Shown here in pieces: positions 6,022 to 10,686 of a stretch of 13,472 nt of DNA (positions are counted from its first letter, which is position 1; the number at the start of each line of letters is the position of its first letter). The notes beneath the pieces are model-generated. The model worked only from the letters and a program-made list of their open reading frames with translations. It was not told the origin of the DNA and did no database searches. Source of the DNA: JAGORM01 sp050255815 (GTDB lineage: Bacteria; Patescibacteriota; Microgenomatia; Levybacterales; GWA1-39-11); contig JBLMVJ010000031.1 of NCBI GenBank assembly GCA_050255815.1, positions 1 to 13,472 on the forward strand, written 5' to 3'. The position numbers and the translations under genes are program-made.

Positions 6022-6840
6022 TTATTTAACCTTAGGTTTCTTATTTGTTTGGACAAGGGGATCAGTAAGCCGAGGAGACTTATAATGAAACTTCCTTAAG
6101 TATTTCACTAATGTTTGTGAGCGTTCTACTAAAAGGGAGGAAATTACAAATCCTCCCATGGTAGCAAATTCAAACCAATAAAAACCTTGTGACATATTAA
6201 ACCCCGGACGCAAAAAGAAATACAACCCAATGTCATAAATGAATGACACTGCAAACACCAGTTCCACAAACATCTCAAATTTAGGGAATTTTACATCAAA
6301 CTCATCATCCGTCAGCATAATCCACGTATGGATGGTTGCTCCGGCCAGCAAACCTAAAACCAGCATGATATAAAACACCAGCATATTTGCGGAGACTTTC
6401 ATGGGAATTAATGCATTCACGGTTGAGATAATACCTAAAAGGATAACTCCACCCACATATAAGATTACATGTGAAGTCAACAGGTGGAAGAATTCAGAAT
6501 GCTGGAAAATGTCATATAACGGGTCCCGTAAACGCTTTAATTCAAAACTCTTAGTAAGGGAGTGAATAACTTGAAAGGCAAAAACATAAAGAAAAATAAC
6601 AGTAAACGCAGTATCTGCAATAAAAATATCCGTTACGGAAAGTTTTAAATTTAATTGAGTCACTAAAAAAGCAAAAAGAAATGTCTTTAGCCAGACATAT
6701 ACAATAGGCGTTAAAATGAACGCATAGACAAACTGGACCAAATCAAATTTAAGGATCTCCTTCTTTCCGGTATGCTGGTACAAATATAAGCCGCTAACGG
6801 CTGCGAGGACAGGCACCAAAAAAATGACAACGGTGAGCAT
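6022..6840 (-). CDS. Multi-pass membrane protein of unknown function (272 aa)
   Basis: An integral membrane protein with about seven hydrophobic segments at residues 2-21, 34-60, 70-93, 120-142, 152-175, 191-210 and 220-238. Charged loops include SFELKRLRDPLYDIFQHSEF (98-117) and LTDDEFDVKFPKFE (176-189). Acidic and aromatic residues inside the late helices (FVELVF, IYDIGLYFF, YWFEFATM) could form a polar site. The C-terminal tail is basic, KSPRLTDPLVQTNKKPKVK; KSPRLTDPL is almost exactly repeated in two orphan tails downstream. I do not recognise a family. The ATG at 6840 is preceded by a candidate promoter leaving a leader of about 7 nt. The gene sits 44 bp after the methylase gene on the same strand, so read-through is possible. 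Confidence 0.85.
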   Translation of the reverse strand: MLTVVIFLVPVLAAVSGLYLYQHTGKKEILKFDLVQFVYAFILTPIVYVWLKTFLFAFLVTQLNLKLSVTDIFIADTAFTVIFLYVFAFQVIHSLTKSFELKRLRDPLYDIFQHSEFFHLLTSHVILYVGGVILLGIISTVNALIPMKVSANMLVFYIMLVLGLLAGATIHTWIMLTDDEFDVKFPKFEMFVELVFAVSFIYDIGLYFFLRPGFNMSQGFYWFEFATMGGFVISSLLVERSQTLVKYLRKFHYKSPRLTDPLVQTNKKPKVK

Positions 6841-6854
6841 AATGAATTCAATTA

Positions 6855-6883
6855 ATCATACCATGGGAGCTGATTCTACGCAA
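6855..6883 (-). promoter_or_regulatory. Probable promoter for the 272-aa membrane protein
   Basis: Minus strand -35 TTGCGT (6883-6878), 17-bp spacer, -10 TATGAT (6860-6855). The -10 is 14 nt from the ATG, so this leader would be short rather than absent, an exception to the 6-7 nt pattern. Confidence 0.45.
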
Positions 6884-6884
6884 T

Positions 6885-8084
6885 CTAAGAAGCTAAGTTG
6901 AATTTTACAATTTCCCTGATAACATAATCATATTTGTTTCCGTACTGAATACTTTTTCTGGGATTGTCTGAAAATTCTTTCTGCCTAAACCCTAACTTTT
7001 CAATATCTTTCAGGATGTCTAAATCAGCCCTGCTGCTTCTCAGAACAAAAACCGGCAGAATAAAGACTACTACCCCGCCCGGTTTCAATACCTTTTTAAA
7101 TGCCTGAAAAGCCTCCAGGTATAAACTTTTTAGCTGGTTCTGCACTCCTTTGAGCTTATCTTCATATATCTGCCCATGCAGGGTTGGACCCAAATATGGT
7201 TCTGTTACAATGGCGCTTATATTCTTCAGCTTCAGATTTTTTACATCTTCCTGCGCAACATTTATGGATATACTCCCAATTCCTGATTGCTTTACTAGCC
7301 AATCCATGTTAGTTTTGGTATCCGCTACGGCTTTGCCTGACACATCCCTTCCTATCAAGTTCTTATACCCCAGAAGAGCGGCTTCCTGCAGCATGGTCCC
7401 GCTCCCACAGAATGGGTCAAGCAACACTTCATCCTCATGTACCTGCGCCAGATTTATCATCATACGCGCCAGTTTTGGCGGCATAACCCCTGATTTCATA
7501 TCTCTGGCAGGCCTGCCATAATCACGCTTACTGAATGCCTCATATTCCTGAACTGAAATAGTTTTGCCTATATACAAAACATCTGAAGCAACCAAAAGAA
7601 TTTCTCCACCTTTTTCAATAAGCTTATTTTTATCTACCGTTACAGAGGATAAATACCGTTCCCGGGAAAATGCAAACCGGGCTGATAAATCCTTCTGCTC
7701 TAACAGCGCTTTTATCCCGGCAGAAAGGTCACTTAATGAAGATCCCAGATCTTCTGTAAGCTTCCTGTTTCCGCCGTCATACACGCTAATGCCAAACTGG
7801 ATTTTCCCTTCCTTCTTTGCAAAAAGATGGTCCAGCAAAAATTCTGCCGTAATAACGCTGGTCAAGTCTTCCGGATTGATTGGGGAGATAACTTTACCAA
7901 TTTTTACCGTTCCTCCCAAGACATGGTGGAGTCTTTCTACATCAGCACTATTTGAGCTTACAACAAGAACTTCCCCCGATTCTAAAACAGTAGTTAAGTC
8001 CCATCCCTTTTTTTCAAATACGGATTTTATTTCTGCTGAAGATAATTGGGGATTTCTTCCTAAAACAAAAATATAAGTATCCAC
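6885..8084 (-). CDS. Trm11/TrmG10-like RNA methylase (SAM-dependent)
   Basis: A 399-residue class I methyltransferase of the UPF0020/Trm11-like group, probably modifying the N2 of a tRNA guanosine; target inferred from family. Residues about 1-170 form an N-terminal substrate-binding region resembling the NTD/THUMP part of these enzymes. RPARDMKSGVMPPKLARMM (191-209) is the family linker. Motif I DPFCGSGT (223-230) binds SAM, and motif IV is TEPYLGP (294-300), differing from the common (D/N)PPY. Post-motif LKPGGVVVFILPVF (333-346) completes the fold. The open frame extends to 8282, but the upstream translation is unrelated to the fold. GTG 8084 is chosen because TATAAT ends exactly 6 nt before it and MDTYIFVLGRNPQLSSAE is a sensible N-terminus. 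It is transcribed divergently from rnhB. Confidence 0.85.
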   Translation of the reverse strand: MDTYIFVLGRNPQLSSAEIKSVFEKKGWDLTTVLESGEVLVVSSNSADVERLHHVLGGTVKIGKVISPINPEDLTSVITAEFLLDHLFAKKEGKIQFGISVYDGGNRKLTEDLGSSLSDLSAGIKALLEQKDLSARFAFSRERYLSSVTVDKNKLIEKGGEILLVASDVLYIGKTISVQEYEAFSKRDYGRPARDMKSGVMPPKLARMMINLAQVHEDEVLLDPFCGSGTMLQEAALLGYKNLIGRDVSGKAVADTKTNMDWLVKQSGIGSISINVAQEDVKNLKLKNISAIVTEPYLGPTLHGQIYEDKLKGVQNQLKSLYLEAFQAFKKVLKPGGVVVFILPVFVLRSSRADLDILKDIEKLGFRQKEFSDNPRKSIQYGNKYDYVIREIVKFNLAS

Positions 8085-8090
8085 ATGGAT

Positions 8091-8119
8091 ATTATACCGA
8101 AACCTGTTGTAAATATGAA
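8091..8119 (-). promoter_or_regulatory. Promoter for the methylase gene
   Basis: Minus strand -35 TTCATA (8119-8114), 17-bp spacer, perfect -10 TATAAT (8096-8091), then 6 nt to the GTG at 8084. It interleaves with the rnhB promoter on the other strand. Confidence 0.72.
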
Positions 8120-8135
8120 TCAAGGGGTATATTAT
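8107..8135 (+). promoter_or_regulatory. Promoter for rnhB
   Basis: -35 TTGTAA (8107-8112), 17-bp spacer, -10 TATTAT (8130-8135), then 6 nt to the ATG at 8142. This decides the rnhB start. Its -35 lies in the spacer of the divergent methylase promoter. Confidence 0.62.
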
Positions 8136-8141
8136 ATGAGG

Positions 8142-8780
8142 ATGAAAACACTCCCCCATCTTCAGTTTGAAACGCCACTGTGGCAGGAGGATTTTCTGGT
8201 ATGTGGGATAGATGAGGTAGGACGTGGATGTTTTGCAGGACCATTGGTGGTTGGCGCCGTAGTCCTGAAGCCAATTAATCATTCTGACTATTCAGCAATT
8301 CTTTCCCTGGGTATCCAAGACTCAAAGCTGCTTTCACCAAAAAAGCGCAAGAAAATTAAGGAAGCAGCACAACCATTCATCCTCTTCCAAACAGTCGAAT
8401 TCATCCCTGTTGAAGCTATTAATAAGCAAGGCCTGGGGTACGCAAATAAATTGGGGTTTCAGCTGGCGGCTAAAAAGATTTTGAAGATGGATAAGAGAGT
8501 TTTTTTCTTAACTGACGCGTTCAAAATCCCGGAGATTGAAATAAGTAAACAGAAAAATATTATCCGCGGAGATTCTACTTCTGTCAGTATTGCCCTGGCA
8601 AGCATCCTGGCAAAATTGGAACGGGATTCTTATATGGAAAAATTGTCGCTGGAGTTTCCGGATTACGGGTTTGAAAAACACAAAGGATACGGAACTCTTT
8701 TCCACAGGAAGGCAATAAATACTTACGGGCTTTCCCCTCATCACCGCACTGAATTCTGCAAAAAATACCCTGCAATTTGA
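8142..8780 (+). CDS. rnhB: Ribonuclease HII
   Basis: RNase HII cleaves the RNA strand of RNA-DNA hybrids and begins removal of single ribonucleotides from DNA in the cytoplasm. The 212-residue protein has the usual length. Catalytic acidic residues are visible: D24 and E25 in GIDEVGRGCFAGPLVVGAV, D125 in FFLTDAFKIP (usually DG), and D162 in ASILAKLERDSY. Substrate-handling motifs QDSKLLSPKKR (59-69), GDSTSVSIALASILAK (143-158) and the HKGYGT loop (180-185) are intact. Earlier in-frame ATGs exist at 8085, 8115 and 8136, but ATG 8142 has a -10 hexamer ending 6 nt upstream and starts right at the domain. It is divergent from the methylase with only 57 bp between start codons. The gene product is very likely functional. 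Confidence 0.95.
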   Translation: MKTLPHLQFETPLWQEDFLVCGIDEVGRGCFAGPLVVGAVVLKPINHSDYSAILSLGIQDSKLLSPKKRKKIKEAAQPFILFQTVEFIPVEAINKQGLGYANKLGFQLAAKKILKMDKRVFFLTDAFKIPEIEISKQKNIIRGDSTSVSIALASILAKLERDSYMEKLSLEFPDYGFEKHKGYGTLFHRKAINTYGLSPHHRTEFCKKYPAI

Positions 8781-8805
8781 TAGCTCAATCCATCTTTGTT
8801 ACAAT
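8777..8805 (+). promoter_or_regulatory. Promoter for the tandem-HTH gene
   Basis: -35 TTGATA (8777-8782, overlapping the rnhB stop), 17-bp spacer, extended -10 TGT-TACAAT (8800-8805), then 6 nt to the ATG at 8812. One of the best promoters in the window. Confidence 0.78.
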
Positions 8806-8811
8806 ACGCGG

Positions 8812-9243
8812 ATGGGTAAAACACCAGAAAGCAGAAAACCCTACGCCTCTTCCCCGGAAGGAAATAAACCTAAAAGGACAAGGGAACCGGGACCGGCAAC
8901 CAACATGAACCAACTGGCAAAAGAGTTTGGAATTTCATCTGCCTCCATAGTCCAATACGTAGATAGGATACCTGACATAGAAAACAGGTATCACTTAACT
9001 GCGGGTGATATTGAAAAAATCCGTACCTACAGAAATGAAGTCCTTGAGAGCAGAAGACACTTATCCAAGGGAACAATAGCAAGCCTTGCCCGGGAATTAG
9101 GCTTATACAGAAGCTCCGTCCATGATACCGCAGTGAAGCTTGGCATAAGCACAGATCATCCAACCCAGGAAGACTTAGAGGTGATTAGGCAATACCTGAA
9201 TAATTTCCCCAGAAGGAAAAGCAGAAAACAGCAATCTATTTGA
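8812..9243 (+). CDS. Tandem helix-turn-helix DNA-binding protein
   Basis: A 143-residue basic protein. After a disordered Lys/Arg/Pro-rich N-terminus (1-29) come two similar helix-turn-helix modules. Module 1, about 30-78, contains NQLAKEFGISSASIVQYV followed by LTAGDIEKIRTYRNEV. Module 2, about 84-132, contains GTIASLARELGLYRSSVHDT followed by PTQEDLEVIRQYLNNF. Each has the pattern helix, LAxExGhxxSSh recognition helix, then a T-x-x-D-h-E-x-I-R helix, as in MerR-like or nucleoid-type HTH units. The C-terminus is again basic (RRKSRKQQ). It is probably a transcription factor or small nucleoid protein with duplicated DNA-binding units and no effector domain. Target genes are not shown; its own promoter overlaps the rnhB stop codon. 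Confidence 0.82.
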   Translation: MGKTPESRKPYASSPEGNKPKRTREPGPATNMNQLAKEFGISSASIVQYVDRIPDIENRYHLTAGDIEKIRTYRNEVLESRRHLSKGTIASLARELGLYRSSVHDTAVKLGISTDHPTQEDLEVIRQYLNNFPRRKSRKQQSI

Positions 9244-9268
9244 ATGGTTTCTTTAACTTTGTTACTAT
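9240..9268 (+). promoter_or_regulatory. Promoter for the PAP2 gene
   Basis: -35 TTGAAT (9240-9245), 17-bp spacer, extended -10 TGT-TACTAT (9263-9268), then 7 nt to the GTG at 9276. The TTTGTTAC(A/T)AT string nearly repeats that of the preceding gene's promoter. Confidence 0.62.
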
Positions 9269-9275
9269 AAATTGA

Positions 9276-9929
9276 GTGAGAAAAAAGTTTCTTCCGCAAC
9301 ACAACCTTAAAACTATCCTTATGCTTTTGGGTATCTCCATTTTCTTTCTTGTCCTTTTTTATGTGTTTACTTTTGTAGTAAAAAGTGAACGCCTGAATTC
9401 TTTTGACTTTGACATGACGGTACGGCTTTCAGATAAAATACCCAGGAAATTTGATCCTTATTTTTCTTTTTTAAGTTTAACGGGGAGCTTTGAAATAGTA
9501 GGAGGAATTTTATTATTACTATTATTTATCAGGAGAAAGATTTTAGGCATTCTGGTCCTGGGAGTTTTTCTTTTTGCCCACGTTATAGAGTTTTTAGGAA
9601 AGTCTATCATGCATCATCCGCCACCTCCTTTTATGTTTTTCCGCTATGACCTGGGCTTCCAATTCCCCACTTCATATGTCCAGACGGGCAATTCCTATCC
9701 ATCAGGGCATGCTATGCGCATGGTATTTTTACTGGTGATTGCTTCCTGGATTATTTTGAAGTTTAAGTTGAAAGTGGAAGCAAAATGGATCCTATTAGCC
9801 GGCGTTTTTGTCTATAGCATTTTAATGCTTATCTCCCGGGTTGTCCTGGGTGAGCACTGGACTACGGACGTCATAGGCGGTAGCATCATAGGGGCATCAT
9901 TTGGCATCTTCTCCCTGATTTTCCTGTAA
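9276..9929 (+). CDS. PAP2-family membrane phosphatase
   Basis: A 217-residue lipid phosphatase of the PAP2 superfamily, acting on membrane-borne phosphates such as undecaprenyl pyrophosphate, phosphatidic acid or phosphatidylglycerol phosphate; substrate not decidable. Signature motifs are in order: K109 in GKSIMHHPPPPF (108-119; a variant of KxxxxxxRP with His-Pro replacing Arg-Pro), SYPSGHAMR (140-148, catalytic His145), and SRVVLGEHWTTDV (187-199, with R188, nucleophile His194 and D198). About six membrane helices surround these motifs. The GTG start at 9276 lies 7 nt after a -10 hexamer. The gene stands alone between the HTH gene and tRNA-Tyr. Replacement of the motif 1 Arg by His is noteworthy but the rest of the site is intact. 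Confidence 0.93.
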   Translation: MRKKFLPQHNLKTILMLLGISIFFLVLFYVFTFVVKSERLNSFDFDMTVRLSDKIPRKFDPYFSFLSLTGSFEIVGGILLLLLFIRRKILGILVLGVFLFAHVIEFLGKSIMHHPPPPFMFFRYDLGFQFPTSYVQTGNSYPSGHAMRMVFLLVIASWIILKFKLKVEAKWILLAGVFVYSILMLISRVVLGEHWTTDVIGGSIIGASFGIFSLIFL

Positions 9930-9940
9930 ATTTCAAAGGC

Positions 9941-9969
9941 TTCATATTTTCCCCAGAATCTTGTAAAAT
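9941..9969 (+). promoter_or_regulatory. Probable promoter for tRNA-Tyr (and tRNA-Thr)
   Basis: -35 TTCATA (9941-9946), 17-bp spacer, -10 TAAAAT (9964-9969). A start about 7 nt further leaves a few nt of 5' leader before the tRNA at 9983. No separate convincing promoter precedes tRNA-Thr, so the two are probably co-transcribed. Confidence 0.5.
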
Positions 9970-9982
9970 ATACAGATCGTTT

Positions 9983-10067
9983 GCCGGAATGGCGGAGTAG
10001 TCAATCGCAACAGACTGTAAATCTGTCGCCCGTCTGGGCTACCTAGGTGCAAATCCTAGTTCCGGCA
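9983..10067 (+). tRNA. tRNA-Tyr (GTA anticodon)
   Basis: Class II tRNA of 85 nt with a long variable arm. Acceptor GCCGGAA (9983-9989) pairs with TTCCGGC (10060-10066), and the discriminator is A. The anticodon stem ACAGA/TCTGT frames the loop CTGTAAA with anticodon GTA. The variable arm is GCCC-gtct-GGGC, and the T-arm CTAGG/CCTAG has loop TGCAAAT (G at position 55 instead of T). The 3' CCA is not encoded (CAC follows). Its 3' part is duplicated downstream. Confidence 0.95.
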
Positions 10068-10070
10068 CAC

Positions 10071-10123
10071 GTTTTAGATGGTGAGGGCTCCAGATTTGCG
10101 GTGCTCGCTTCGCTGCGCGCCTA
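10071..10123 (+). other. Unique spacer between tRNA-Tyr and its 3' duplicate
   Basis: A GC-rich insert with TTTGCGGTGCTC (10095-10106) followed by GCTTCGCTGCGCGCC. CAGATTT (10091-10097) is complementary to AAATCTG (10124-10130), the first bases of the duplicated tRNA segment. GGTGC can pair with GCGCC inside it, giving a strong hairpin that joins new sequence to copied tRNA sequence. Confidence 0.6.
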
Positions 10124-10173
10124 AAATCTGTCGCCCGTCTGGTACCTGGTTGCAAATCCTAGTTCCGGCACAC
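10124..10173 (+). repeat. Degenerate direct repeat of the tRNA-Tyr 3' half
   Basis: 50 nt matching 10019-10070 from the anticodon loop through the discriminator and the following CAC. The differences are a 2-nt deletion (GC of the variable arm) and two substitutions in the T-stem, which break both arms. It has no 5' half and cannot form a tRNA. The identity block begins in the anticodon loop, a classic crossover position for tyrosine integrases. Confidence 0.9.
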
Positions 10174-10187
10174 AATTTGTATTCTAT

Positions 10188-10259
10188 GCCTCGATGGCTC
10201 AGTGGTAGAGCGAGTTCTTGGTAAGAACTAGGCCGGGGGTCCGATTCCCCCTCGAGGCT
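10188..10259 (+). tRNA. tRNA-Thr (GGT anticodon)
   Basis: 72-nt class I tRNA. Acceptor GCCTCGA pairs with TCGAGGC (10252-10258), discriminator T. D-arm GCTC/GAGC; anticodon stem AGTTC/GAACT around loop TTGGTAA gives anticodon GGT; T-arm GGGGG/CCCCC with loop TCCGATT (C at position 55). No encoded CCA. It lies 14 nt after the tRNA-Tyr repeat. Confidence 0.95.
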
Positions 10260-10295
10260 CAAAGAAAAGCAGGGAGAACAAGGCATGCTTCGCAA

Positions 10296-10318
10296 GGTCC
10301 GATTCCCCCTCGAGGCTC
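10296..10318 (+). repeat. Exact direct repeat of the tRNA-Thr 3' end
   Basis: 23 nt identical to 10238-10260, from the 5' arm end of the T-stem through the T-loop and acceptor strand to the base after the discriminator, 58 bp downstream. The 35-nt insert between (10261-10295) contains GCATGCTTCGCAA. The block begins at the T-loop, another known integrase crossover site. Confidence 0.9.
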
Positions 10319-10322
10319 ACGA

Positions 10323-10351
10323 TTGTAATTCACGCATGAGTTTTGTATAAT
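10323..10351 (+). promoter_or_regulatory. Promoter for rpmG
   Basis: -35 TTGTAA (10323-10328), 17-bp spacer, perfect -10 TATAAT (10346-10351). It begins 5 bp after the tRNA-Thr repeat. Start expected near 10358, giving a leader of about 47 nt. Confidence 0.75.
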
Positions 10352-10359
10352 ACAGTTAC

Positions 10360-10386
10360 GTTCAACTGAAAGCAGTTGAACTTTTT
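10360..10386 (+). terminator. Terminator-like hairpin in the rpmG leader
   Basis: GTTCAACTG-AAAG-CAGTTGAAC, a perfect 9-bp stem with a 4-nt loop, followed by TTTTT. It begins within a few nt of the predicted rpmG transcription start. It could end transcripts arriving from the tRNAs, or serve as an attenuator or 5' stabiliser for rpmG. TTCAAC can also pair with GTTGAA at 10387-10392, next to the Shine-Dalgarno. Confidence 0.75.
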
Positions 10387-10404
10387 GTTGAAAGGGATAA
10401 AACA

Positions 10405-10584
10405 GTGGCAAAGAAAAAAACAGGCGCAGTATTAAAAGTAGGATTGGTTTGTACCGTGTGTAAAACACGCGGCTACATCACATCTAGAAACAAGTTAAAT
10501 ACCCCAGAAAAATTAAACCTCAATAAATTCTGCAGAAAGTGCAAAAAAGTACAACCCCACAAAGAAGTAGAAAAGTTGAAATAG
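10405..10584 (+). CDS. rpmG: 50S ribosomal protein L33
   Basis: A 59-residue zinc-ribbon form of L33, a small protein of the large ribosomal subunit. Cys pairs CTVC (16-19) and CRKC (43-46) would bind zinc. GYITSRNKLNTPEKLNLNKF (23-42) and the ending VQPHKEVEKLK match the family's conserved Tyr-Thr-x-x-Asn and C-terminal HKE pattern. The GTG at 10405 is chosen because AAAGGGAT (10391-10398) is a Shine-Dalgarno 6 nt upstream and the protein then has normal length. It lies alone, without the secE-nusG neighbours often found near rpmG. A perfect hairpin with a T-tract lies in its leader, so expression may be attenuated. The downstream gap 10585-10686 holds AT-rich inverted repeats (ATTTTCAA/TTGAAAAT) but no clear terminator. 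Confidence 0.93.
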   Translation: MAKKKTGAVLKVGLVCTVCKTRGYITSRNKLNTPEKLNLNKFCRKCKKVQPHKEVEKLK

Positions 10585-10686
10585 TCCCCATTTTCAAGTC
10601 TCTTGTTTAAACATTTCTTATTGGTTTGAAAATTGGTCATTGATCAATTGATTATTATCCTCTAAATCTGTTTTACTAATAGTACC

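Noticed and set aside
8085..8282. Longer N-termini for the methylase (to 8282) and rnhB (from 8085).
   Set aside because: The extensions overlap each other on opposite strands, do not belong to either fold, and would begin upstream of or inside the promoters.
10074..10468. Minus-strand ORFs of 69-73 codons across the tRNA and rpmG region.
   Set aside because: They are antisense to structured tRNAs and the L33 gene; composition is that of RNA complements.
10585..10686. A rho-independent terminator after rpmG.
   Set aside because: Only AT-rich inverted repeats with a long gap and no proper T-tract are present.
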